DNA of 40,128 bases, taken from the NCBI GenBank assembly GCA_019322535.1, contig JAHWIM010000078.1, forward strand, positions 1 through 40,128, written 5' to 3'. Under the pieces are notes generated by a model. That model saw nothing but the letters and a program-made list of their open reading frames with translations. It did not search any database and was not told where the DNA came from. A program made the translations under genes and the position numbers. Source of the DNA: Candidatus Woesearchaeota archaeon. Lineage in GTDB: Archaea > Nanobdellota > Nanobdellia > Woesearchaeales > WJKL01. Within the stretch, counting starts at the first letter, position 1, and each line of letters starts with the position of its first letter. Below are positions 31,264 to 39,797 of the stretch, piece by piece.

Positions 31264-32328
31264 ATGATAAAAGTAGCACACTTTATTTGTACAGATGGTT
31301 TGTATGGTGCTGAAAGATGGATTTTAGGTTTATTAAGACATTCAAATAAAATAAACTCTTTGTTGATATGCCCAAATTCCTCAGATTTAACTTTATTAGA
31401 AGAAGCTAAAAAACAAAGTATAAAAACAAAAATATTGGACGTGAAGGGAAAATACTGCTTCTTTGATTTTATTAATCAATTGTCTAATTTGCTGAACCAA
31501 GAACAAATAAACATACTACATACTCATGGATATAAAGCAGATATCTTAGGCTATTTTTCTGCTAAAAAAGCAGGAATAAAAGTAATTAGCACACCTCATG
31601 GTTGGTGCCCTAAAGAAGGAGGATTAAAACTTAGAATTTATGAATCACTTGATAAATTCATTCTTGGTTTCTTTGATAGGGTTATTCCATTATCAGAGGG
31701 ATTAAGAAAAACCTTCAAACACATTAAAAAAACTAAGGTAAAAGTAATAAATAACTTTGTAGATTTGGATTCTATACCTAAACCAAAAAAAGGAAATCCA
31801 AAATTAATTACCTTTATTGGTAGATTAGTAGAATCAAAAAGAATCCAGGATTTAATAATTTCTTTAAAATATGTTCAAGATAAGAATATTAAACTACAAA
31901 TAATTGGTAATGGAATAAAGAAGAAAGAATTAATAAAACTAACAAAAAAATTTAATTTGCAAGATAAGATAAGATTTCTAGGTTATCGTAATGATGCATT
32001 AGAATTATTAAACAAATCAGGAATATTTATTCTTCCTTCTTTATCAGAAGGTACTCCTAGATCTTTAATGGAAGCAATGGCAATGAAAAAAGCAGTTATT
32101 GGAACAGATATATCTGGAATAAGGGTATTGATAAAAGATAAAGAAACAGGATTTTTAGTTCCTGTAAAGAGCCCAAAAAGAATTGCAGAGGCTATAGAAT
32201 TCTTATTAAATAACCCAAAAAAAGCAAGAGAAATAGCAGAAAACGGAAAAAGATTAATTGAACAAGGATTTTCTGCAGCAAAGATAGCAAAGGAATATGA
32301 AGAAGTTTATTCAAATATTTTAAAATAA
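31264..32328 (+). CDS. GT4-family glycosyltransferase
   Basis: This 354-residue GT-B enzyme starts at the ATG at 31264, about 27 nt from a TATA-like TTTTTTAAAT; a TTG at 31252 is less likely. The N-terminal half shows HFICTDGLYGAERWIL and HTHGYKADILGYFSAKKAGI. The C-terminal half has LITFIGRLVESKRIQDLI, ILPSLSEGTPRSLMEAMAMK and the E-x7-E element typical of GT4. It transfers an activated sugar during surface glycan assembly. Acceptor and donor cannot be read. The ORF ends 4 nt before the convergent archaeosortase stop. Confidence 0.92.
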   Translation: MIKVAHFICTDGLYGAERWILGLLRHSNKINSLLICPNSSDLTLLEEAKKQSIKTKILDVKGKYCFFDFINQLSNLLNQEQINILHTHGYKADILGYFSAKKAGIKVISTPHGWCPKEGGLKLRIYESLDKFILGFFDRVIPLSEGLRKTFKHIKKTKVKVINNFVDLDSIPKPKKGNPKLITFIGRLVESKRIQDLIISLKYVQDKNIKLQIIGNGIKKKELIKLTKKFNLQDKIRFLGYRNDALELLNKSGIFILPSLSEGTPRSLMEAMAMKKAVIGTDISGIRVLIKDKETGFLVPVKSPKRIAEAIEFLLNNPKKAREIAENGKRLIEQGFSAAKIAKEYEEVYSNILK

Positions 32329-32332
32329 CAAA

Positions 32333-33334
32333 TTAATCTTCTTTTTTTCTCAACCAATCATAACTAAGATACTCAAATCCTAAAAAGTAAAAAACAAATA
32401 ATACCCATCCAATATTACTATGAAATCCACCAACAGCAAATGAAGGAGAAATATAAATACCAACCAAAAATAAAAGATATATTCTTAGTATGTTTGTCAT
32501 CAACATACCTACTAAACCAATAGGCAATATCAAAAAAGCTCTCAGCTTATTCACTTGTTTCCATTCAATCAATAAAATCAACACAAACAATAACAAAAAT
32601 AAACTCAACCCGCCTATCCCAGAACAAGGCTTATAAATAGTTGCTCCAAATCTAGAAGTTCCAAGTACAGGGACACCTTTATTAAATCTCAAATAAACAT
32701 ATTTAATATTCAAACTTAAAAGAAAAAAAACCGCTTTTGAAACTACTTTAGAAAAAATCAACCAAAATCTTGTAAACATTACAGTCAAATATTTAAAAAT
32801 AATAGCTAAAATAATAGAATAAAAGATTTGTTTATTAAATTTATTATCAAAGTACTTAATAAATTTCCAGCTGACAACACTCAAGATCAATGAACCCATA
32901 AATATCGTCGGAATGAAATATTTTAAAAAAAGAACTATCCAATAATATTCCAATGCTTTATCTGTTAAAGAAAATTCTGTAAATTTTTTAAAAATAATAA
33001 AAAAAACTATCGTTAAAAATCCAAAAATTAAAGCTTGTTTTATATTAATCCTAAAAGTTTTTAATTCTTTAAACTTATATCTTGCTATAAAAAAAAATAT
33101 AATGGTGGACAGGATAATAATTTGAGATAAGCTATCATATTGAAAATATTGAGGCATTATTCTCTCTTTCTCAGTTGCATATTGGCCGAGAAAATAGAAT
33201 ACATAGAATAAAACTCCAAGAATGATAAGTTTAATTGCAGCTGTTTTAAAATCTTTATTCTTTAATAAATTTTTTATTTTATTTTTTTTAATATCTTGTT
33301 CATTTTGTATGAAAATTTTATCTTTTTTTGTCAT
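32333..33334 (-). CDS. Exosortase/archaeosortase family transpeptidase
   Basis: This 333-residue protein has about eight to nine membrane helices. Its catalytic triad candidates lie in the family order: Cys237 in YKPCSGIGGLS, Arg284 in NILRIYLL and His305 in GGFHSNIGW. Archaeosortases cut C-terminal sorting tripartite signals and join the surface protein to a lipid. The N-terminal 30 residues are charged and cytoplasmic. A TATA-like AAATTTATAAATT lies about 28 nt before the ATG. It sits between a glycosyltransferase and a flippase, in the middle of the polysaccharide locus. Its substrates must carry a matching C-terminal signal, which I do not see among complete genes here. Confidence 0.87.
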   Translation of the reverse strand: MTKKDKIFIQNEQDIKKNKIKNLLKNKDFKTAAIKLIILGVLFYVFYFLGQYATEKERIMPQYFQYDSLSQIIILSTIIFFFIARYKFKELKTFRINIKQALIFGFLTIVFFIIFKKFTEFSLTDKALEYYWIVLFLKYFIPTIFMGSLILSVVSWKFIKYFDNKFNKQIFYSIILAIIFKYLTVMFTRFWLIFSKVVSKAVFFLLSLNIKYVYLRFNKGVPVLGTSRFGATIYKPCSGIGGLSLFLLLFVLILLIEWKQVNKLRAFLILPIGLVGMLMTNILRIYLLFLVGIYISPSFAVGGFHSNIGWVLFVFYFLGFEYLSYDWLRKKED

Positions 33335-33393
33335 GGTAGGTTTATTATTTTTGTAATTTATAAATTTAACTGGTAAACTAAATCAAGTATATT

Positions 33394-34875
33394 TTATACC
33401 TTAATCAACGATTTAATTATCTTTTTATTCCAAACAATGCTCTTAAATTCAAATACATTTTCTCTAAATTCCTTGTCTATAATAAAACTGATTATTAAGT
33501 ATAAAATTATTCCTGAAAATACTAGAGTTAATAATCTTATTAAATTAACATTATTCATAAAAATATGCGCTTTTATTAAATAAACTCCAATACCCATAGC
33601 TAAAGCTGAGCTAACAATTTTTCCAAACATGATATAAATCTTAAATATTATTGCTCCAAACATCTTATAAAATATTATATAAGATGCAATCAATCCAACA
33701 ATAGTCATAATTACTAAAGCAGCAGCAGCACCTAATAATCCATAATATTTAGTCAAAGGATAAATAGCTATTAAAACAATAACAAGCTTTAATATTGAAA
33801 TTTTTGTATTTATGTATGGTTTTCCAATTGCATTATAAACAGAACCAGCTCCGCTTCCTAAACACTCAATTGCAACTAAAACACATAATGCTCTAGCAAT
33901 ATCAACCATGGGCAACCAATTTTCTCCAAAGACAATTCTTGTTATATCTTTAGCTAAAACAAATAAACCTATGGCAGCAGGCAATGAAAACAAAGAACTC
34001 AACTTCACTGCTCTTAAATAAGCTCTTTTCATTCTTTCTTTATTATTTTGTAATTTGCAGTAAATAGGCCACATGACTCCATTTACAACACTACTGACTT
34101 GTGTTATTGGTTCTTGAGCAAAAGAAAAAGCTAAACCATAAAAAGCATAAGCAGAAGCTCCTAATACTTTTCCAATTACAAAATCATCACTATTAGCTAT
34201 TGCAAATCCCATAAATCCACCTAATGCTATGAATTTACTATATCTGAATAATTTTTTTGTAACTTTAAAATCAAATTCAAGTTTTGGCCTATATTCACAA
34301 AAAAGCCATGCCAATAATGTTCCTGCAACAGCAGAACCCACGCTAGCCCATATTATACTCCAAGCCCCAAGGCCATAATATGCAAGAATAACAGCAGAAA
34401 TGCTGTAAACTCCTAACGAACCCAAACTTCTCAAAGAGTTTTTTCTAAACTGTAATTCTTTTCCTAGTAAAGTTCCAGGAACAGTACCCAAAGCACCGAT
34501 TATGAATGTAAAAGATAAAACTTTAGTCATCGGAGCTATTGCAGGTAAATTATAAAATTCAGCAAATTTATTAGCCCCAAAAAAACAAACTAAAGTAAGT
34601 ATGGCTCCAATAATTAATCTTATTGTGAAAATGTTATTAGCTGATTTTTTAATCTCTGTTCTTTTATGTACTAAAGCAGACCCAAAACCCCAATTCTGAA
34701 ACTGCCCAGCTATCATGATTAATATAAAAGCAATAGCAGCTGTTCCAAATTCTTCTGGAATTAATAACCTTGCAAGAAATATTTTCATTATTAACCTTAT
34801 ACTATGAGTAGAAAATCTTCCAAAACTAGTCCAAAACATACCCAATAATGCCTTTCTTTTCAAATCAAGATGCAT
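33394..34875 (-). CDS. Wzx-like polysaccharide flippase (MOP superfamily)
   Basis: This 493-residue protein has about 12-14 hydrophobic helices. Its N-terminus LKRKALLGMFWTSFGRFSTHSIRLIMKIFL and following LARLLIPEEFGTAAIAFILIM match the MOP/Wzx (RfbX) family of lipid-linked oligosaccharide exporters. Family-typical GSALVHKRTEIKKSANNIF follows in the first cytoplasmic loop. It would move the polyprenyl-linked repeat unit outward. A TATA-like element AAATTTATATATAG (about 34896-34908, minus strand) lies about 27 nt from the ATG. It is divergent from the large kinase gene. Confidence 0.92.
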   Translation of the reverse strand: MHLDLKRKALLGMFWTSFGRFSTHSIRLIMKIFLARLLIPEEFGTAAIAFILIMIAGQFQNWGFGSALVHKRTEIKKSANNIFTIRLIIGAILTLVCFFGANKFAEFYNLPAIAPMTKVLSFTFIIGALGTVPGTLLGKELQFRKNSLRSLGSLGVYSISAVILAYYGLGAWSIIWASVGSAVAGTLLAWLFCEYRPKLEFDFKVTKKLFRYSKFIALGGFMGFAIANSDDFVIGKVLGASAYAFYGLAFSFAQEPITQVSSVVNGVMWPIYCKLQNNKERMKRAYLRAVKLSSLFSLPAAIGLFVLAKDITRIVFGENWLPMVDIARALCVLVAIECLGSGAGSVYNAIGKPYINTKISILKLVIVLIAIYPLTKYYGLLGAAAALVIMTIVGLIASYIIFYKMFGAIIFKIYIMFGKIVSSALAMGIGVYLIKAHIFMNNVNLIRLLTLVFSGIILYLIISFIIDKEFRENVFEFKSIVWNKKIIKSLIKV

Positions 34876-34949
34876 GTTTTTTAAAATGTCTATTTCTATA
34901 TATAAATTTTTTTAACACATTCTAACTTACTACCAACTAAAGACAATTT

Positions 34950-34967
34950 TGTCACTTATAAGTGACA
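34950..34967. promoter_or_regulatory. Perfect 18-bp palindrome, probable operator
   Basis: TGTCACTTATAAGTGACA is fully self-complementary with no spacer. It lies 13 bp upstream of the kinase TATA element (34981-34990) and about 40 bp beyond the flippase TATA on the other side. A palindrome of this length is unlikely by chance in an AT-rich gap of 137 bp. A dimeric regulator may act on one or both genes. No second copy was noticed in the window. Confidence 0.6.
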
Positions 34968-34980
34968 TAAAAACCAAAAC

Positions 34981-34990
34981 ATTTATAAAG
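34981..34990 (+). promoter_or_regulatory. TATA element of the kinase gene
   Basis: ATTTATAAAG, preceded by AAACCAAAAC as BRE-like sequence, predicts a start near 35012. That makes the GTG at 35013 or the ATG at 35022 nearly leaderless. A second TATA-like TTTATATATAAC (34997-35008) is too close to either start. GGGGTGAT (34990-34997) looks like a ribosome-binding site but would lie upstream of the predicted transcript. Confidence 0.5.
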
Positions 34991-35021
34991 GGGTGATTTA
35001 TATATAACTATCGTGAATAAA

Positions 35022-38000
35022 ATGGCTTTTGACTTTGATTGGAATAGAATTGAACCTTTATTAGGTCCAGAATTACAAGGAGTATTTAGCCCATATCCAC
35101 AAAAAATTGGTGAAGGAGGCATGGGCATAGTTATTAGAGCAAAACCTAATAAAAATCATCCTAATTATAGATTTCTTCAGTCTACTATTATAGCATGCCA
35201 TCAATCTAAAACAACTGAGCAACTTCAAACAGAAAGAAAAAAGGTAGACACACTTGCAAGAATGTTAGAACAAGCTCAGCAAAAAGAAAGGGAATTAGCA
35301 GATTCAGGAGATTATAGAAAGCTTAGTAGATTTAAAGGTGAGGTAAAGAAAAGAAAAGAAAAACATAGAGAAGCACTTTCTACTTTAGTTAGAAACCAGT
35401 TTGATTATATTGAAAAAAATAAAAAAGGTTGGGTTAATCAATACTCACCTAAAGAAATGGAAGTTTTCATACCAAAAAAAGGAATAGTTCTTCCAGATGA
35501 ATATGCACTGAAATTTGCACTAAGTCAAGATCCGGAACTTACAAGTAGATTAATAAGAGAATGGAATGGATTAGTAGCAGAAAGACATCCAAATATAGTA
35601 GATTATCTTTTTGGAGGAGAACAAGTTGCAGCAATGGAATTTATTCCAGGAAGAATTCCTCCTAGAAGAATTGTAAAAGAAAAAAGTGTAGAACAAAAAT
35701 TAGAAGCATTAGTTCAAGTACTAAGTGGTTTAGAAAGAGCTCACGAACTAGGCATCGTCCATAGAGATTTAAAACCAGATAATATTTTAATAACTGAAGA
35801 TGGAACTGTAAAAATTGTTGACTTTGGTTTAGCACAAACAGATATAGGCCAGTCAATGACAGGCAAAGTAGTAGGAACACCCCATTACATGTCGCCAGAG
35901 CAATGGGAGGATTCTACATTATGCGATGAAAGAACTGATATTTATGCTGTTGGAGCGATTCTTTATTATTTTCTCACTGAACAACCACCTTTCCATGGCT
36001 CAAAAGATGATGGTCCGATACAGATACTACATAGAGTTAGCAATACAGAACTTCAATTTCCAAGAAGAGTTTATGTTGATCCAGATATGCAAGAGATTGT
36101 TAGGATACTTATGGCAAAAGATCCAGACCAAAGGCCTCAGACAGCAGGAGAAGCTCAAGAACTTCTTGAAATTTATTTAGAAGCTTATAAAAATGAACCT
36201 ACTATGTCAGAAAAGAGTCTTTTAGGTTATCAACCAACAGTACTTCAACCTAGAAAACTTAAATTTAGAACAAGAGGAAGAAAGCAAAAAAATAAGGGTT
36301 TGAACAGAGGAGCCAAAGTTGGAACTGCAGTAACTGTAGGTGCATTAGCTGTATTAATTGGAGGATATGCTATTTTTGGAGGAAGAGAACCTATTAAACC
36401 ACCTAAACCACCTACTGTAAGTGTAGATTTCAGTCCAATTGAAGGATTATATGATTCTCTGAAAATTGATTATAATGATCAAAGAGCAGATAAGTTTGTT
36501 TCTGTTATTGAAGGAGAACTTAAGAAAAAACTTGATAAAAAAGATAGAGATAAACTTCAAGATTATCTTGATGATATACCTAAGTTGAAAAAAGCACACA
36601 TACTATCTCAATATAATGTAGTTAAAACAAAAGCTAATGATTTAGAAGCTGAAATTCAAGGTATTTTAGCAAGAGGTACTGATTTAAAAAAAGTAAGCGA
36701 AGCAGAAGAAAAATGGCAAAAACTTTATCCAGATGTTATCAGATTTCAAGGCGATGTTCCAGAAGCTCAAGAATTATCACAAAGATTATTACCTCTTCCA
36801 GGAAAATTAGCAGCAAGAAAAACCTCAATTAATGGTTTTAATGATTATAAAACAGAAGTTCAAAATCTTCAATCTGAGTTAGATACATATTGGCAAAAAG
36901 GAGACTTTGAAGCAGTAAAATTAGTTGCATTTTCTCAAAGAATAGCTCGAGCAAAAACCGAAGCAGGAGAATATAGGGGAAAAGGATTTCCTGATTTAAC
37001 TAGCAGATTAGAGGGATGGGAAGGAAAAATTGTAGCTCAGCAAGAAGTTCTTAGAAAAAAAGCAGAACAAGCAAATGAACCAAAACTGCCGGAAGCTTAT
37101 TTAACTCTTGCAGGCGAATATATTAATTTTAGTAAAGGAGTTGCTGAATTTATTGAATCAAAAAGTCTAGATGCTGCAAAATCATCTGATTTGATGAAAA
37201 AATTAGCAGAATATAAAAAACAAGGACAAGAATTTAGCGATTTAGGAATTCAAGGAGCAGATAAATTATTGGAGAAAATAGTTGAAGATGAAGGAAAATT
37301 AACTCCTAATGCTACTTTTATTTCAAAACATGGTGAAACAATAAAATATGTTTTAGAGACATTGCCTCAACAGATTGAAGAAACTAATGATAAAGGAAAA
37401 TTAAATACCCTTAAAAGCACAGTCAGAAGGAGAATCTTTACAACAGCTCAATTGAAAAGAAGAGAAACTGCTGGAAGTTATCCTTTAATAGATGAATTAG
37501 TAGCTAAATTAAAAGCACATCAACAAACAATAGAAGATAAGATTGCTGGTGTTGCTGCTGCGCCAAAAGTGACTGAAGGTTGTGTTTTGTATTTACCTAT
37601 GGATGCAGGGAATATTGTAAATAAAGCAGATGGTCCCTATGTTCAAGATTTAAGTAAGAAAGGATTAGAAGGAAAGATAGTTGGTGCTAAACTGGTTAAG
37701 GGAATAAAAGGAGAAGCACTAGAGTTTGATGGGAATAAGGGTTATGTAAGCTTCTCAACAATTAATCAAAATATAATAACCGTTGCTACTTACATATCCT
37801 CAAATAAGAAAGGAGATAGCGATTATCCAAGGATTATAAGTATGCCTGGATATGAATTACTATTGCTTCGTGGAACAGGCGACGATGAAGACAGAATTCA
37901 ATTTGATGCTTTTTATTCAACCAAACAAGGTTCCTGGGCTTCTCCATTAAACAGTATTGGAGATGGAAAATGGTATCATATTGTTGTAGTGTACGATGGC

Positions 38001-38213
38001 TCTTCTCCAAAAAACAAACCATTAATTTATATTAATGGAGTCAGTCAGACGATTCAAGAAAGAAGAACACCATCCGGAACTAAAAATTCTAATGTTGGAA
38101 TAGGATATATTGGAAATAGACTAACTCAAGACAGAAGTTTTGACGGACTAATAGACGAAGTAGTAATCTTTGACAGAGCCTTAAGAGCAGAAGAAATAAA
38201 AAAGATTCAATGA
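35022..38213 (+). CDS. Giant Hanks-type Ser/Thr kinase with transmembrane helix and external LamG domain
   Basis: This roughly 1063-residue protein has a bacterial-type (PknB-like) kinase: Gly loop IGEGGMGIVIRA (29-40), Lys164 (YALKFAL), HRDLKPDN (247-254), DFG (267-269) and GTPHYMSPEQ (285-294). The motifs needed for activity are present. Between the Gly loop and the Lys lie about 115 extra residues, mostly charged coiled coil. A basic stretch and one membrane helix follow at about 442-464. The outside part has long helical repeats (about 475-845) and a C-terminal LamG/concanavalin-like domain (about 850-1063). This topology suggests a surface-ligand receptor kinase. The ATG at 35022 is preferred over the GTG at 35013, but both are possible. 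Confidence 0.9.
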   Translation: MAFDFDWNRIEPLLGPELQGVFSPYPQKIGEGGMGIVIRAKPNKNHPNYRFLQSTIIACHQSKTTEQLQTERKKVDTLARMLEQAQQKERELADSGDYRKLSRFKGEVKKRKEKHREALSTLVRNQFDYIEKNKKGWVNQYSPKEMEVFIPKKGIVLPDEYALKFALSQDPELTSRLIREWNGLVAERHPNIVDYLFGGEQVAAMEFIPGRIPPRRIVKEKSVEQKLEALVQVLSGLERAHELGIVHRDLKPDNILITEDGTVKIVDFGLAQTDIGQSMTGKVVGTPHYMSPEQWEDSTLCDERTDIYAVGAILYYFLTEQPPFHGSKDDGPIQILHRVSNTELQFPRRVYVDPDMQEIVRILMAKDPDQRPQTAGEAQELLEIYLEAYKNEPTMSEKSLLGYQPTVLQPRKLKFRTRGRKQKNKGLNRGAKVGTAVTVGALAVLIGGYAIFGGREPIKPPKPPTVSVDFSPIEGLYDSLKIDYNDQRADKFVSVIEGELKKKLDKKDRDKLQDYLDDIPKLKKAHILSQYNVVKTKANDLEAEIQGILARGTDLKKVSEAEEKWQKLYPDVIRFQGDVPEAQELSQRLLPLPGKLAARKTSINGFNDYKTEVQNLQSELDTYWQKGDFEAVKLVAFSQRIARAKTEAGEYRGKGFPDLTSRLEGWEGKIVAQQEVLRKKAEQANEPKLPEAYLTLAGEYINFSKGVAEFIESKSLDAAKSSDLMKKLAEYKKQGQEFSDLGIQGADKLLEKIVEDEGKLTPNATFISKHGETIKYVLETLPQQIEETNDKGKLNTLKSTVRRRIFTTAQLKRRETAGSYPLIDELVAKLKAHQQTIEDKIAGVAAAPKVTEGCVLYLPMDAGNIVNKADGPYVQDLSKKGLEGKIVGAKLVKGIKGEALEFDGNKGYVSFSTINQNIITVATYISSNKKGDSDYPRIISMPGYELLLLRGTGDDEDRIQFDAFYSTKQGSWASPLNSIGDGKWYHIVVVYDGSSPKNKPLIYINGVSQTIQERRTPSGTKNSNVGIGYIGNRLTQDRSFDGLIDEVVIFDRALRAEEIKKIQ

Positions 38214-38226
38214 ATACCACTTAATT

Positions 38227-38829
38227 TTATTTTCTAGCATAACCCCATATTACAATAGGATACTCTTCCTCATTCTTCAAATTAAATTTTCCTGATTGTC
38301 TAATTTCTTTGGCAGATTTATACCATAAGTGATCTAAATAATATTTAGCTAATTCTTTGTTTCCCCAAGATTTCAAGATTACTTCCAAAAACCTATATAA
38401 TAATTTTTTCATACCTTCTTTAGTAAATCTCCAATAATCATTAGGAGCAGGGTGAATCGGCACCAAGAAAGGGGTCCCAATTATTAACCAACCACTTTTT
38501 TTTAAAATTCTATAAATCTCATTTAAAGCTTTATTAGGTTCAGCTACATGTTCTAATATTTGATCTAAAATGACAAAATCATAACAGTTTGATTCATAAT
38601 CTTTTAAATTTTGAATATCTACTTTTGGATAATTATCAGCAACTGTATAATTTTTACAATTAAATATTTTCTTAATAATCTCATTACTTCCTCCAAATTC
38701 GATTATTCTAGGATTGATGAATTGTTTTGAATGAAATTTTTTTTGGACAAATTCTCTAACATCCAAATAGTAACAATATCTACTAAATTGTATACTTTCT
38801 AATTTTTCTTTGATTTGATTGTTAATCAT
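38227..38829 (-). CDS. Class I SAM-dependent methyltransferase
   Basis: This 200-residue protein has motif I RIIEFGGSNEI (about 41-51), the Asp-containing motif II region TVADNYPKVDI, and motif IV/post region YDFVILDQILEHVAEPNKAL, then RILKKSGWLIIGTPF. This is the type-11 methyltransferase pattern. It is translationally coupled to the upstream GT2 gene (4-nt ATGA overlap), so a sugar or glycolipid acceptor is plausible. The C-terminal 40 residues have no known match. Confidence 0.88.
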   Translation of the reverse strand: MINNQIKEKLESIQFSRYCYYLDVREFVQKKFHSKQFINPRIIEFGGSNEIIKKIFNCKNYTVADNYPKVDIQNLKDYESNCYDFVILDQILEHVAEPNKALNEIYRILKKSGWLIIGTPFLVPIHPAPNDYWRFTKEGMKKLLYRFLEVILKSWGNKELAKYYLDHLWYKSAKEIRQSGKFNLKNEEEYPIVIWGYARK

Positions 38830-39623
38830 TTGATTACAGTTTTTTTAAAGGCCTTTCTTAATGTTTGTGCATAGTTGTTTAGATGATAATCATACAATGA
38901 TCTAAAAGGAAAATATTTTATTTTTTTATCAATTAAATCTTGTTCGATTTTAACTATTCTTTTTTTGGTTACTTCAACATCCTTAATCTTTGTTACAGGA
39001 GGTATTTTATGTTCTTTAATACATTTAATACAGTTTTCTATTAGGTTAAAAGGAGTAGGGCATAATCCTTTTCTGAAAATTCTATAACTATGTTCAGTAT
39101 GACCATATCTTTTATACTTTGCAAATATCGTGTGCCATCCTCCAACTTTTAATAAAACAGATCTTGTAAAAAAATTAAATTGAGCACTACCGTACATAGC
39201 TTGGATGATTATTTTATCATCTATTTTCAATTTATTTACAACATCTAATAATCTTTCTACAGGGTGTAATGAAAAATGAGGTATTTTTGTTTTTAAAGAT
39301 AATTTGATATGTGTGTTAAAAATAGTATCATCTAATAATTCTACATCATCTTCCACAAAAAAGTAATAATCATAATTTTTAAATGTCTTAAAAACTCTAT
39401 TTTTTGATAATCCTACCCCTCCTCTTTTTCTGGAATATAAACAAGGAATATTATTCTTATTTGAAAATTCTATAATTTTTTTATTTATGCCTTTTGAACC
39501 ATCTACCGATAATAAAAAATCAAAATTTTTGTTTTTTTTACAAAAATTAATATAATCTTTACTAAACTTCTTGACTTCTTCTAACCGATTACATGTAGTT
39601 ATACAAATTAATGATTTATGCAT
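38826..39623 (-). CDS. GT2-like glycosyltransferase (GT-A fold)
   Basis: This 265-residue protein starts KSLICITTCNRLEEVKKF. It has YDYYFFVEDDVELLDDTIF with the EDD metal-binding cluster in the place of DxD, and GGWHTIFAKYKRYGHTEHSY further on. The N-terminal pattern fits family 2 enzymes. It is the first gene of a two-gene minus-strand operon with the methyltransferase. Donor and acceptor unknown. It is divergent from the final surface-protein gene. Confidence 0.83.
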   Translation of the reverse strand: MHKSLICITTCNRLEEVKKFSKDYINFCKKNKNFDFLLSVDGSKGINKKIIEFSNKNNIPCLYSRKRGGVGLSKNRVFKTFKNYDYYFFVEDDVELLDDTIFNTHIKLSLKTKIPHFSLHPVERLLDVVNKLKIDDKIIIQAMYGSAQFNFFTRSVLLKVGGWHTIFAKYKRYGHTEHSYRIFRKGLCPTPFNLIENCIKCIKEHKIPPVTKIKDVEVTKKRIVKIEQDLIDKKIKYFPFRSLYDYHLNNYAQTLRKAFKKTVIK

Positions 39624-39747
39624 CTTTTTATTATTTTGTCAATCATTTTAATATATTTAATTTTTTATTAATCATTTTTAAATATTTCTCTATCCTAGAT
39701 AATATTAATAGATAATGATAATAATAAACTTTAAATAGTAAAGATTC

Positions 39748-39797
39748 TATTTTTCCTATAAAAAACATTATAATAATCAATTTAGAGGTGTTTATAA
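39748..39797 (+). promoter_or_regulatory. Promoter and ribosome-binding site of the last surface-protein gene
   Basis: ACTTTAAATAGT (about 39748-39759) is a TATA element predicting a start near 39780. GAGGTG (39785-39790) follows 7 nt before the ATG at 39798. As for histone and PEP synthase, a leader with ribosome-binding site suggests high expression, unlike the leaderless neighbours. Confidence 0.55.

Noticed and set aside
34990..35008. GGGGTGAT as ribosome-binding site and TTTATATATAAC as TATA box for the kinase
   Set aside because: The predicted transcript starts after the first, and the second is too near the start codon. The element at 34981-34990 has the correct distance.
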